A stretch of DNA of 64,000 nt from Bipolaris cookei. Taxonomy: Eukaryota; Ascomycota; Dothideomycetes; Pleosporales; Pleosporaceae. Below, piece by piece: positions 9,704-21,282 of the stretch (its first letter is position 1; the number at the start of each line of letters is the position of its first letter). The notes under the pieces are model-generated. The model ran no database searches and had not been told where the DNA came from. It worked only from the letters and a program-made list of their open reading frames with translations. The stretch is taken from contig NRSV01000088.1 of the NCBI GenBank assembly GCA_002286855.1, positions 33,269-97,268 on the forward strand, given 5' to 3'. The translations under genes were made by a program, and so were the position numbers.

Positions 9704-10364
9704 ATGAAGCTCATCAATTTGGTTGCTACAGCACTACCACTACTTGCCGCTTCTCATCCGCTATCCAGCCCCAAGACGGAGTCAAGCAATGTCTGGATTG
9801 GCTTGGACTTGAAACAATGTGTCATCGATGCCAGTACCAAACCCCTTTCAAAGTACGTTGAAACTTCACACAATTGAACTAGTCTCCTGACACCGATAGT
9901 TTGGTAGCTCAGCAAGATACAGCTCGGGCAGTCATAGCAGCCTACAACACCTGGGACATCGACGACATCATGGCCTATCGATCACCTGATTGCAAACATC
10001 GCGTGTTACCTGCCTCTATGAACCGGGCCCCGAGGAGTAACGCCGAATACCAGGCGTACTTAAGCGAAATCATGCATCTGTACTCGAACTTTACAGTCAG
10101 TGCAAACTATCGCCTCGATTTTGTCAAGACTAACAGCTCCAGGTCACTGTGAAGGAGGAAATACATGATGCTGCAGCCCGAAAATGTATTATACACGCGA
10201 CTAGTAGAGCGGAAACGAAGATTGGGCCCTACACGAACGAGTATGCGTTGATTCTGACCTTTACAGAAGACGGTAGGGAAGTGATCAAGTTTGACGAGTT
10301 TGTCGACTCAGCGTACTCTGAGCAGTTTGTCTCAGCATTAGCAAAGGAGGGGTTGTCCCAGTAA
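9704..10364 (+). CDS. Secreted SnoaL-like domain protein
   Basis: A three-exon model: 9704-9852, 9900-10095 and 10143-10364, giving 188 residues with exact frame closure. Both introns are 47 nt: 9853-9899 (GTACGT..ATAG, CTGAC branch) and 10096-10142 (GTCAGT..CCAG, CTAAC branch). The N-terminus MKLINLVATALPLLAASHPL is a signal peptide. The body has the SnoaL/NTF2-like layout found in fungal proteins of this type: DTARAVIAAYNTWDIDDIMA, then SEIMHLYSNFTVTV, then IGPYTNEYALILTFTEDG and the closing FDEFVDSAYSEQFV. SnoaL-like folds act as polyketide cyclases, isomerases or small-molecule binders. Here the substrate is unknown and the protein is probably extracellular. No biosynthetic partner genes lie beside it. 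Confidence 0.82.
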
Positions 10365-11806
10365 GGATACTTCAATAACCTTGTCTGTTAGCGCGATCGT
10401 CTGATGCGGTGGTCCTATAGCAGAGGTCTCGTATTCAGGATAGCGTTTGTGTCATGAAATCAATGGATGTTTAACGTTAGTCCCTGTACAATAAGAAGCC
10501 TAGTAAGCTATAAACAGCCAAATCAATAAAACTGTGAGAATAATAGGTTTTGCGACAAAGCGCTGCATTTTATTAGCTCTTTTTAGTCTATCGGGGGTGC
10601 CACTATACAATGGCGAAGGTTAGTGTAGTCTATGCTCACCAGTCTTAAAGTTAATCTACAGCACCATGCCGGACTCTAGTTTCTATATTTATCCCATAGT
10701 AGTAAACTCAAAGGCCTTGAATTAGTTGCCATACGAGACAAAGAATTAACCCATACTATCTATCATCAGCGCACTAGCTTCTTAGAATATGTACGTAATC
10801 CCAGGAGCATAGATAGCGTTAACACTACTAAAGATAGCTACAGTGATTTCTCCCAACACTATAGCTTGATAAGCGAGGTAAAGGACAATAATCAAACAGG
10901 TATAGACTACATTCAACTACTATAATACTTAGACCTCTTAGGTCAAGATAATACCAGATTCTATCAGAGATGCCATCGTGTACCATGCCAACTCCACTCC
11001 GTGTCTCTATAAACAGTAACTTATCCACAAACATATATGAAGCTGGCTGCGGCCTTCTAAGCAATATTTGCGTGAAAAAATTCTTTCACTCACTAAAAAT
11101 AAGTATAGCAGATCACAACTATCTCCAATTCCGTCCATCGACACCGTCATGCACCTATGGCGCCAACAAGAGCCACATGAGCCTGCGACTCCATAATCGA
11201 AAAACTTTCTGAACTCAGCAATGCACATGGAATGGCTGTGTTCAACTAAGTCATCCCCTACACCATCATCCTAACGCATCTTGTAGATCCAATCAATATA
11301 ATAATCAACCCTGTCTTCGAGAGGTATAGTTAGGACTAATTCTTCCTCGTTTTTTCATCTCAATGCAGTTGAGGACATATTTATGGCAATACCACTTAAG
11401 CCTCGTACGATAAAAATCTTCAGTTAGGCTGCGGACGATGAAGGAGCAGAATTAGTTCGCATCAGCACGACTAAGCATCCGAGTAGTAACTATATAGTGA
11501 CATAGTAGGTGTCAATGGTGTATGTACCTAGAACAATAACAAAACCCATCATGGTGGTGACAGATACGCAAGATAACTATCTATAGTAGTGCAGGCTTGT
11601 GAAAAGCAATGCTAAAAGCAGTACATGGTCGCTAAGTGACTTGGAACAACACTCAGCCTTTATAAGCAATTAATGGTTAGTACTTGTGTATATAAACTAA
11701 CTAATTACACAGGGCGGTCTCCCGTACGCGAACCCTACCCCCTCATACCGCGCTTTGCTCCTTACGCCTAGATCCCTTACTCCAGAATCGCTAACCAAGC
11801 AGAACC

Positions 11807-12182
11807 TTACGGATTGGGTGAAGGAAAAATCGCATCTTCATGCTGACCGTCCACGAGCTGGCCAAAATCCTCGTATTTCGTTGTATTAAGCGGACTGTAG
11901 AAGCCAGTCGTTCTATTTTGTTTATAAGTATCCCAAAATGCATATCTATTGGCGACATGGTCAGCCGATCTTCCTGTGGCTACGCAACCTCGCAAAATGT
12001 GCTTTATTTTTAGAAACCATGTATAGGTTCTCACTAACGCCACACTGATTCGCCGTTGAGTTCTGCAACTGCAGCCCCACGAATCACTAATGCGAGTTCC
12101 TTAGGGTTGGGGATCAATGCGTCAATGGTAGCCAGAGTCAGACCGTTGGAGGGCATGTAATACGTAGCAGGCCTAGATAACA
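11807..12182 (-). pseudogene. Possible gene remnant, unknown
   Basis: On the minus strand one frame reads PATYYMPSNGLTLATIDALI then PNPKELALVIRGAAVAELNG and ends in stop codons near 12045. A second frame follows (11807-12043) with RSADHVANRYAFWDTYKQNR and FGQLVDGQHEDAIFPSPNP. Both look coding-like but are not joined by a credible intron. I do not recognise the family. It may be a broken gene. Confidence 0.2.
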
Positions 12183-12784
12183 GGTTGGGTTGACAGCTTA
12201 CACCCCTTGCCCAAAAGTATCATGAAATACGTTACTAATATTTGTATATGTGTTGCCGATTGCGCTGCTCGGTCCTACTCTGGTGGTGTGATGACGGACT
12301 GGGGAGGGCACTAGCGCTTGCGTAGTAGTAGTACGTTCTTTTGGCGTCAACATCAGCGCCGAGCAAAACGACCCTGTAGGCTGCCATAGCCCCCCGTTCA
12401 AGTTGTTTAAAGAAAGAGAAATCTTTATCAGGGCTCGTAGATGGACTTAGGTAGTGGAATTGCCCATCTAAACACAGGTTAATCAAACAATATAAGCGCA
12501 ATCCTAGGATCGATCTCATCACCTTTGCGAGATTTTGGGGTCAGCCTGTACGACTGACAAGCATCGGCTGACTATTTCGCTGGCCTGCCATACTGTTACG
12601 CCACGCGCTTTTACAGCTTTCAAAGCATACTGATCAGTAAGCAGGATATAAATCCGCCTGGTATACAACTGTACAAAAGAGGTTAAGCTGGATGGATATC
12701 ATCAATTCGGTACTCTCAGCTCGTCAGAAAGAAGACCGACCCATGACATCAGTGACAGACATTTGTACTATGTATTTGGGCAAG

Positions 12785-12880
12785 ATTGCGACTAAGCAAC
12801 AGAGCCTTAGCGTTGAATCAAAGGTCACCTGCTTATAGAAACCGGAAACTGTAAGTGCCTAAGAGTGTAGCATGAAACAT
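12785..12880 (+). repeat. Dispersed repeat R3, copy 1
   Basis: Shares the blocks gccttagcgttg, ctgcttatagaaaccggaaa and gagtgtag with the stretch at 50480-50555. No coding content. Probably a fragment of a transposable element. Confidence 0.45.
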
Positions 12881-12998
12881 TAGCAAGCCCACAACGGACA
12901 GTAATGGCAAAGATACGTTAGACACCTTATATTATGCTTCGACCAAGTCTTTACCGCCTTCTTGCTACAGAGTTCATCCTAAAAGATACATACATACA

Positions 12999-14792
12999 AT
13001 GTTGGCGGTACTATTTCTAGTCGTCCCTGTGGTGATAGCAAGAGCGATCAGCATGTTTCTAGCTTATAAACGGCAGCGAGTGGTGAGTAGGGACATGTTC
13101 GGTGTCGATGTTGCTAAATTGTACAAGACAGATAGGACTACTAGCATCCGTCATGGTTGCCGTCCGCCTCCAACACTGCACGTTCATTGGCCTTTCGGTC
13201 TTGACCGCCTTAAGCAGATGGTTCAGGCAGATGCAGAGTTGCGGTTGATGGAACTGTTCTTGTTTCACTTCCGGCAAATTGGAAGCACGCTGGAACAAAA
13301 GTTCCTTGGAACCAAGGTGTTTGGCACAATGGAGCCGGCTAATCTAGAAGCCATTCTCTTCACTCAGTCCAAAGGTAGGCGTTACCCTGCTGATTAGGGT
13401 AGGGCAGTTTCCAAGAGATGACATGGCCAACAGACTTTGGGATTGGTGCACGCCGGGACGTTGCATTGCCAATGCTTGGTGATGGCATTTTCACCCAAGA
13501 GGGACCTGACTGGAAACACTCCCGGGACCTGTTGCGCCCACAATTGCACCATAAGTATTACAGAGATCTTGAGATATTCCGTGATCCGGTGGATGAGTTG
13601 ATCCAGGCAGTCAGAGATTACGGAGGCATGGTCGACCTTCAGCCCTTGTTCTTTCGTATGACATTCGACACCACCACGAGCTTCCTTTTTGGCAAATGTG
13701 ATAGTAGCCTGAGCGGCGCACGCGGGTCCAAAGAGTATCGCTTTTCGGATGCATTTGATACAGCACAATGGTGGATTATCAAGAGGCTAAGGTTTGCTAG
13801 GTTTTACTGGCTGATAGACAATAAGGAATTCCGCCAGGCCTGCCAGGACATTCATGCGTTTGTAGATCGTAACATTGATGGCCATGTGCAGAGGGTATCG
13901 GCCGAAATTGAACATCCGGAAACACACAGTTTCATGTCCTCTATCACAAAGACCACATCCAACCGAGCCACTCTTCGAGCCCAGGCAATCAGCATTTTAG
14001 CGGCGGGAAGAGACACAACAGCTAGTCTTCTCTCCTGGGCATTGTAAATCAATACGACTTGCGCTTTTGCCAGTTCCTCGCTAACTTCCCCAGCTTCTTG
14101 CTCGTTCGCCACCAGCAAGTTATGGATAAGTTGCGCACAGAAATTGCGGCGATGTGTGTCGCGGGCTCGAACCCTACACGGGACGATCTTAGGAAGATGC
14201 CATACTTAACAAACGTGCTCAAAGAAAGTATGTTCTCTAATTCCAATACTACATAGCACGAGCGCTCAGCCTGCACAGCGTTGCGACTCTACCCGCCTAT
14301 TCCTGTCAATGTTCGAACAGCCTTAAAGTCAACTGTACTGCCTACGGGAGGCGGACCGAATCGAACCGACCCAGTTCTCGTTCCAGAAGGGAGCATAGTT
14401 GCGTTCAGTGTGTACTCTATGCATAGACGACCGGATCTGTACGGCATGGATGCGGAGCTATTCCGTCCAGAGAGATGGGATGAAGATATGCCTTTGAAGC
14501 ATACCCTCAAAAATCCTAATTGGGGCTACATTCCTTTCCAAGGAGGGCCGAGGAGATGCCCTGGAGGTGAGAATGCTTGGCTTGAAGCGTATCTTTTGGG
14601 CTAACAAATGTACTATCAGCCGACTTTGCGCTCACAGAAGCTGGTTACACCATTGTGCGCCTCCTCCAGAGTTTTCCAGACCTAAGACTTCCGCATGGGG
14701 AGCGTGTTGAGCTAGTTGGTGTTGAGAAGCAGCGATCAAACGTGGTTCTGACGATAGCAGAGGGCTGCAAGGTCAAGGTGAGCGGCGATTGA
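12999..14792 (+). CDS. Cytochrome P450 monooxygenase, CYP52-like
   Basis: A five-exon model: 12999-13374, 13434-14043, 14094-14227, 14279-14566 and 14620-14792, giving 526 residues with every junction in frame. Introns are 59, 50, 51 and 53 nt. An N-terminal membrane anchor (MLAVLFLVVPVVIARAISMF) places it at the ER. All P450 hallmarks are present: I-helix AGRDTTAS (about 316-323), ExxR in KETLRLYPP (E373, R376), the FRPERW block (about 435) and the heme loop FQGGPRRCPG with Cys467, followed by DFALTEAGY. These are characteristic of the CYP52/CYP63/CYP539 group, whose known members hydroxylate n-alkanes and fatty acids at the terminal carbon. No key residue is missing, so it is probably functional although it sits between gene-poor stretches. 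Confidence 0.93.
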
Positions 14793-15149
14793 TGTGGCGT
14801 GTTATGTAGGGGTAGTGCAGATACAGCGAGAACGTATGTGCATTGGCCGCTGCAATCCTATTTTAGATTATACGCAGGCTATTGAATCCATAGAGATTCT
14901 TCTAAAAGCGGCTACAAAACAGCAGTGTAGCTGTGAGAGGCTCGTTTCTATCGGTCTTGTCCATCTCAATGAGCCTCGAATTCGTAAGCCTAGTTTTCTA
15001 CGTTATTGCCGATTCATATATCACTCTCTTCCCGCCGGTTGCCCCTATTTTGGTGATTTTATTATGTTCAGGTTGTCTGAAAATAAGTATCGGCCTGCCG
15101 ACGTATCTCGATGCTCGTCTCTGGCCACGTCCTCTCATCCCGCCTGAGC

Positions 15150-15500
15150 CTACCTCGACAACGCCTCGGCATCATTGTGCCTGCCCAAGATCTTCAGCAT
15201 TTTAATCAAACTTTTCCTCGTTGCCACCAGGTTTGAATTATCCATCTCATATGTTAGCACCCACTGAGTCAGCGACAGTCTTAACATTTCCACTGCTTCT
15301 ATATAAATGCCTAGTTCGTACAGCATTCCCGACAAGTTAGACAGAATCACTATTGTAGATAGATTCCGTAGGCCAATTACCTCTACCCTTCTTACCAAAA
15401 CCCTTCTGCACAGCCGTTCTGCCTCTTCATGCCTTTCATGATGCACTGGCACCTCTGTCAAGTCGCTCGTAGATTCACTGACTTTTGCTAATGATAAGAG
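15150..15500 (-). pseudogene. TPR (kinesin-light-chain-like) gene fragment
   Basis: A minus-strand frame of about 115 codons with tetratricopeptide-like repeats: HEEAERLCRRVLVRR, then STIVILSNLSGMLYELGIYI with EAVEMLRLSL, then LVATRKSLIKMLKILGRHND. This is the pattern of the C-terminal TPR arrays of fungal NB-ARC/TPR proteins. There is no ATG, a stop lies just upstream, and no NB-ARC domain is visible nearby, so it is the tail of a lost gene. Normal fungal TPR proteins of this kind are many times longer. Confidence 0.5.
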
Positions 15501-16923
15501 GATTCATGCGTGTGAAAGAAAATAAAACTAATATAGTGTGTAGTTACCTCTTCCTAGCTAGCTCCAAATCCTTTCGTGATATATAGGTCTTTTAACAGAG
15601 TTAAGAGCAGCCTCCGTTTTTATTTGGCTGTGAATGAAAGAAAAGGTTACCTTTAGACAACGGCTAGACGACTGGAAGTAAATCATGCCTTAGGGTGTGG
15701 CAACCCGTTTTTCTCTCCTACTGAACCTGGGCTCCACCCTCTCATATACACCATGGGAGGCCTTTAGATGGAACGTTAAGCATGAACAATTAAACAAATA
15801 AATAAACAGTCCTACTCACTAGCTCTAGGTCGTTTATCTTGCATTGAGACCAGGGTCAGGCGGATCTCCCCTCCAGACTACAGTGTGCGTTTGCATCACC
15901 TCACGCTGCTCCTTTTCAATCTTCTCTCAAGATTTTTCTGCGAAATTAATCTCCCTCAAAGCCTCTTTCTACCAGGGTATGAAGAGCAATTGACCGATGT
16001 AATTAGCTAATTTGTATATTTTAGCAGCAGAAACGGTCCATATGCAAGCAAGATAGCAACTGAACTCAGACTAAGCTGCTGTTTTATTGATTAGGCTTCT
16101 AATGTATCATATACTTAAATGGTTAAGAATGAAGTCATGGTACTCTTGCAGCACTAATAGGGTTCGATCGTGCTGTGGCCTTGATGATCTAGTTACTGGT
16201 ATTTCAAAAAGTTTCAGGAAAAGGCTCCTACCATTCTCAGGTTTGCATGTAATTGATTTGGGTGACAACTAAAATGTTCGCGATCTAGCGTGGTTACGTA
16301 CCTAGTGACAAATGTGAATACCGTTTTGCGCTCATCAACGCAGTCCTGTTTTGGTGATATGTGCACTGCCAAATCTAGCAGGTGATGACTCGCCCATGTA
16401 TAGCTGAAGTGGCTCTTACGTATTAATATCGATACCGAAGTGAGATAATCCCAACACAGGGGGACTCGTAGAGAACTGATTAGTACGCAGAGACGTCTTC
16501 CACAGCGACCGTATAACGTTGTGGCTGATAGTGCGATGCGTAAATTGAATCCAAACTAAAAGTGAGAGACGGTATTTGTGGCAAACAGAGACATTTGAAA
16601 GCCGTACCTACAAAAGTGTATCAATGACATGCGTAGCTGCTCTGGTTCGACTCGAGTACATTTCTTAGTACTACAGCAATCCAGAAACGCTGCAATATAG
16701 TAAGCAAGCAGTATTGTCCCAAAAGCTAGCTGCTTCTTAGATGAATGCCGATGCCGAACCATGAGGAAATGCTCCATCTGAAGTTAGCGAAGGCGATGTC
16801 TTTGGTCGCTATAGCATGCCACGTAAGAACTAAAGTCATGTTTGATCAGGATGTCAGGTGGCAACTGCCGCACGGCCAGTGAATCATGCCCTGAAATTAC
16901 TGCCTGGATTCACCAGAGAGCCC

Positions 16924-16930
16924 TATAAAA
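16924..16930 (+). promoter_or_regulatory. TATA box of the small three-exon gene
   Basis: TATAAAA lies 135 nt before the ATG at 17059, followed by a C/A-rich leader with several CCACC-like stretches, as in many fungal promoters. This supports an active gene start downstream. Confidence 0.4.
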
Positions 16931-17058
16931 GCTGACTCAGCATCTTCAACGTTTATCTACCAAATATCAGTGTGGCGATAGGTTGCCGTGACAGTGCCTT
17001 GATACCACCCATTCGCAATCTCCACCACATACACAGCCCACAAAACACGCATCATCTG

Positions 17059-17411
17059 ATGCCGTCTCTGCTTAACGCAATTAAAGAAGAGCCGGATGAA
17101 GACAAATATGCGCGTAATCTTGATATTCCTAAAACGAGTACCTCGTAAGATGGGTCAAGATACTTCTTACAGCCTCACGCAACTAACATGTCGCAGCCTT
17201 TTGGGGCAAAATCTCTGCTTTGGCGACGAAGCATCCGACTGGCTGACTGCCAAAAACATGGGATGGAAATCTAGAGCCGAAAGTAGGTAGCCAAGACAGG
17301 CGGACTAGTAGCAACGTCGGGCCAAATTTGTGGAGAGCAGTCTCACAGGAACAGCTCGACTTGGACGTCACGTCTCATCTCAGAGTGACAACCAATCAAA
17401 CCTCTCGATGA
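17059..17411 (+). CDS. Small three-exon protein, 80 aa, unknown
   Basis: Exons 17059-17144, 17197-17282 and 17341-17411 join in frame to 80 residues. The introns (17145-17196, GTAAGA..CGCAG with CTAAC; 17283-17340, GTAGGT..GCAG) have good fungal signals. The product begins MPSLLNAIKEEPDEDKYARN and ends with a Gln/Leu/Thr-rich tail. It has no signal peptide, one cysteine and no known domain. The three in-frame junctions and the TATA box argue for a real gene, but no homologue comes to mind. It could also be the surviving 5' part of a larger gene. Confidence 0.4.
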
Positions 17412-19394
17412 AAAGGAATCATTCTTTACATGCACGTATCAGCGAGACTAGCTCATTCAATCAATACAATAGATGTGCTGAAAGCAAAAGACTCATCATG
17501 CAGTTCTACCAGAATCAAACTCTACAGCATACTATGTACGCGTTAGTGATTTCTGATATGCATTAATGACATCTATTATGTACGGCATGTTCATCGGTGA
17601 TGAGCTACATGTCCAAGGGTCCCATCGTTGCCTGTGCTTTCGCTCACCAGGCCAGCAGCATCACCACAGCACAGTCCAGCACTGAGGTTGTGCGAGCTGT
17701 ATTTACAGTATTTGTGGAATAGAGTCGATAACCGGGGCCCTCGCCGAAGCGACGTCTGGCATACACATACACGACTGAGCGCTTTCGGGTGACATCAAGA
17801 TATCTGCATCATGACAAAGCACACTCCTCTAGCCGCTGTAAGCACTTGGAAGTTGTAGTAGTAATTCTGCCGTACAGGTGATGTCAGTATTGGGCTTGTT
17901 GAGCAAACAGTGCGGATCAGGATAAAGTACAGTAAACCTTGATGCGGCTAACGCCAGCGGCAGTGGAGAAGGCGATGCTGACCCAGATTTGTTCTTTAGA
18001 TGTCATTGTGAACTGACCTTTCTTAATTGGCTCAATGCGTCGATACACCTTGCACTGACGCTCTACTTTCGGCTTTCTACTACGTGTCATCACGAGTGGT
18101 TTGAGTAGGCTGCAATCAATCCTCATGCCCAGACGGGCTCTCGAACCGACGGCGCGTAGAAACGTTTGCATAGAACATGCACCTCACTTTAGTTCTTGCT
18201 CTGTCGTCTCGCTCCAGGTAACATTATAAGCGATGACGTGCTTTATGGTGCGCCTATGTGTAGTTAATCTAAGGTTTGCTCGTGCGACAACTCCTGTTTG
18301 GGCATACACAAGGCCGCCAAGCCTGCACCGTGCAGTCCCATCCACCCCTCAAAAGTAGAATTGGCGCTAGTTGATGGACCCACTTCCTCACGTTCCATCG
18401 CTGCAGTATAGCACGTGCGTACAGTAAACGCATTGCTGCGCAGTCCAAGGTGAGTCAGCTCAGTGCTTTAGTGTGTCACCTGCCTTAGTGGGTTCAGATG
18501 GCTCACGCCACCCTTCTCGCTCTCTAGGAGCCCGCGTGGAGGAGCGGCTTATCGCGCGTGATCCTACAGTCTCACCTACACAGCAGTGCGCCACCACGAG
18601 TAGTATGCAGCAACACTGGGCAGACCACGCAAGTAACACACTGCGACACATAAGCGATAGCTCATTTAGACGAGAGATATCACAGAAAACGCACTAGTCC
18701 GTTACCGTAGTTCGACATAGCTTACAACAGGGCACTGGTTGCAACGCCATTTCCTAGTAAATTTCGACTTTTCAACCTTATTTCATTCTTTAGTCTTCTA
18801 TATATATATATATATATAATTGGTACCATCTAATACCGAAGTAGCGGAGAACTGACTTCTCTATGTTATAGAGTCTAGAAGTGGGAAAAATAATAATAGT
18901 GGTAGTTCTAGCTGTACTGAGCATAATCAAAAATGGCGTGAGATGAAAATATATGTATAACTATGTTGAAAGGGGAACCCCGCATGTAATTTACTGCGCC
19001 ATTTCTGCCATAACAGAAAATACTAGACGATAACGAAAAGCATCCTGCCAATCAATTAGCTAATCCTACACGCTTACAGGCTGCTTCCGACTAAGCTAGA
19101 TTTTCGTTTCATATTGAATGTTATAATATATATATCTGGCAACGGCACGATTTGTTATCAACCTTGCTCTATTCCAAGAGTTAGTTGATATACTAATTTA
19201 ATCTCTATCGTTTCACTCATTCTTTACAAGTGCGAGCTATGTTACGCATATCACCCCAGCTTATGAATATGCTGGTCCCAGAGACCTCGCCTCCTTGTCA
19301 TAGCAAATTCGAGTTTGAATACTCTATCTTGTTTGCAAATTTCGAGGAAAGGGCAGCATCGAAAGGCTTGTGTCGGCCGTTATGACTTTCCCTT
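17412..19394. other. Gene-free, partly A+T-rich stretch
   Basis: No supported gene. A minus-strand ATG frame at 17917-18171 (84 codons, basic, KVERQCKVYRRIEPIKKGQF) is too short to call. The G+C-richer block 18290-18690 may be an old element. A (TA)10 microsatellite lies at 18799-18818 and the following 400 bases are strongly A+T-rich. Confidence 0.4.
18799..18818. repeat. (TA)10 microsatellite
   Basis: Ten perfect TA units in an A+T-rich stretch. Confidence 0.95.
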
Positions 19395-20145
19395 ATGACA
19401 GCTACGACGATAGCTGTTGATTCTGAAAGATCGATGACAGCACTGTATAACCATGTGACGTATTCAATGAAGGAAGAAAGTTGCATCTTAATCGCTGAAT
19501 TCATGCGAGAGATCGGGTTGCGAGGCATTGCAGTGATTGGTGTAACTACTTCAATTTGATTAGCTATACCGCCCTCATGTACTAACACGTAAATAGGTTT
19601 CAAGAGTCATCAATATCCTCGTCGCATTCTATGAATCACTCCATCCAAAGGTGAAATCGGCACTTAACACAAGATGTTCATACAGTTCTGTGACTGATGA
19701 CGTCTCGACGATTGGAAAGAAGGGTCAATCGTTATGGAACCGCATTCACTATCCGATGGAAAAGGAGATGGAGCGAAAGCTTGCGACAGCTCATCCCGAT
19801 CTTGCACATTTCAACATCCTTCATGTATACGGTGGCCTTCTGATGAGATCTGGAAGCTCAACCTCGAGAACAGTGGGAAGGATAACAATGAGTCTCTCAG
19901 CAATTGCATGCTTACGAGCAGATCAGGGGCGCAGTCTACAGCTCCTTGCACATGTGTTGTCGTTGAAGAAGGCATGCAGCGATGGTTCATGGAAGCTGGA
20001 ACCAAACATTGGATCGGAGGAGGAAATAAAATGGTTAGCAAGTGATGAAGGCTGCATCTGGCTACTGGGCTTTGTAGATGACCTGAAAATGGCCATAATT
20101 AACGGTGAGGGTGGTAACTCTGGAAGGACTGTTGCGAAGTTGTAG
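19395..20145 (+). CDS. AhpD/carboxymuconolactone-decarboxylase-like protein, 5' end uncertain
   Basis: Exons 19395-19532 and 19597-20145 join across a 64-nt intron (GTGATT..ATAG, with ACTAAC) to 228 residues. The C-terminal part has the blocks of the fungal AhpD-like family: HPDLAHFNILHVYGGLLMRS, VGRITMSLSAIACLRADQG and EEEIKWLASDEGCIWLL. Family members are small helical proteins related to peroxidase reductases, and this one lacks the CxxC pair of true AhpD. The expected N-terminal segment is only partly readable: RLVSAVM at about 19372 is in another frame, and a stop codon precedes the ATG used here. Either a frameshift has damaged the 5' end or there is an exon I cannot define. Confidence 0.6.
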
Positions 20146-20990
20146 AAATAGATGAGTTACATTGTTAAAATCTCATAAATATAAAAACATACGACGGGTT
20201 TTAACTACGACTCTAGCGATCAGACATACATTTTTTACGTGCTGCGGAGGTAACTACTTGTATTAGACATGAATCACGTGGGATAGTCATGCTTCGAGCT
20301 GCCATAAGATGGACACAGGTAAACACAAACAGCATGAACGTGCTCGGTCTGATCGGGAGAGACTGCCAAGTTATTCGAATTCTCTGTGAGTATAGCAATT
20401 CCCAGAGGCTGTATTGAATACAATATGTGAAGGTTGTGAACAGGCGCGTTTTTGGGGCCGTGCAGGTACTGATATCACGATGGAGTGAGTGTTGCCTGTG
20501 TCGAAATGAGAGAGAGTAGGATTGTGGGTTGTGCGGCTGGGACTGCTGATGTGCTATCGACACTAATCCTATTTCGGCGAGGGACACCTACCAACACAAC
20601 CGTGCTGACGTACCAATCGTGGCTCGACAACTCGTTAAATCAGTGAAGATGCGCACATAGAAAAATGTGCTAGAATTTGCTGTTGCTTCATACGAATCTG
20701 GGTACTACATGGCTGCATCACACATCCCATCCATGCTTGTTGAGTACTACGGTGTGATTATGCACAGCACAAAGGTCGCATCTTAGCTGCAACGCTTGTG
20801 CGGGGGGCGCCCCTAAATCCCGCTTATCTTGCTAGCGGCAAGCCCATTTTCAAGCCCAGCTCCTTCACACCAGGCTGGCCCCTCGCCTCGTTGAAGCCGT
20901 CTCGACTAGCTGTCTTACCACAAGAAAACAAAATGGGGTAGGGGCCGAAACTAGCTATACGTAAACACTTGGCAGCGAAAAAAATCTTTA
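20146..20990. other. Gene-free stretch
   Basis: Only short frames without ATG or splice support. The minus-strand frame at 20824-21111 runs into the repeat R2 and is not a credible gene. Confidence 0.35.
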
Positions 20991-20995
20991 AAAAT

Positions 20996-21228
20996 ATCCC
21001 CACACACTTCTGTTCTTGAGTCGGATCCGAGTCGGATCCGACTAAGGACGGGTATTTATTGAGACACCTCCTGTAGCTAGCTCTGTAGACTTTTGATATC
21101 CTTTCGTACAAGGCCTATAGGTGTCTATTCAAATCAAGGCTCGTTTGATGTCCCACGCACTCCCATATGCCCCTGAGTGACACTACCGCCGATACTGATC
21201 TGAGTAGCCTTGCCTGCGCCGTTACAGC
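20996..21228 (-). repeat. Dispersed repeat R2, copy 2
   Basis: Near-identical to 4990-5219, with the same orientation and the same end gcctgcgccgttacag. It differs mainly by small changes in the tcggatccga block near its start. Confidence 0.75.
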
Positions 21229-21248
21229 TAAGAGCAGCCACCGTGTTC

Positions 21249-21282
21249 TATCAGTAAGCTGCGCATATCAGTAAGCTGCGCA
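21249..21282 (+). repeat. Two tandem copies of a 17-bp motif, transposon-end-like
   Basis: The motif tatcagtaagctgcgca occurs twice in direct tandem and is followed by ccccactaaactta. The gcgcaccccactaaa part resembles the gacgcaccccgccaaa ends of the pogo-like element at 35244, so this may be a relic of a related element end with a duplicated terminus. About 20 bp separate it from repeat R2. The following 21290-22016 is A+T-rich and empty. Confidence 0.5.

Larger units (their letters stand above)
10365..12998. other. A+T-rich, gene-poor stretch
   Basis: No intact gene. Short minus-strand frames occur at 11807-12200 (listed separately) and 12235-12522. The segment 12785-12880 is shared with 50480-50555 (repeat R3). 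The remainder shows the dense stops and A+T-rich texture of decayed repeats. Confidence 0.4.
14793..17058. other. Gene-poor stretch apart from the TPR relic
   Basis: Outside the TPR fragment I see no intact gene. Short frames at 14794-15147 and 16556-16777 lack support. The 3' side from about 16915 has promoter character for the small gene at 17059. Confidence 0.35.

Noticed and set aside
14155..14180. tRNA-like ggctcgaaccc string
   Set aside because: It lies inside a P450 exon and no acceptor stem or anticodon arm can be drawn. Similar strings near 16160 and 18130 also fail.
12999..20145. Secondary-metabolite gene cluster around the P450
   Set aside because: No PKS, NRPS, terpene synthase or prenyltransferase is present. 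The P450 and AhpD-like genes are separated by about 4.6 kb with only a small orphan and a TPR relic.
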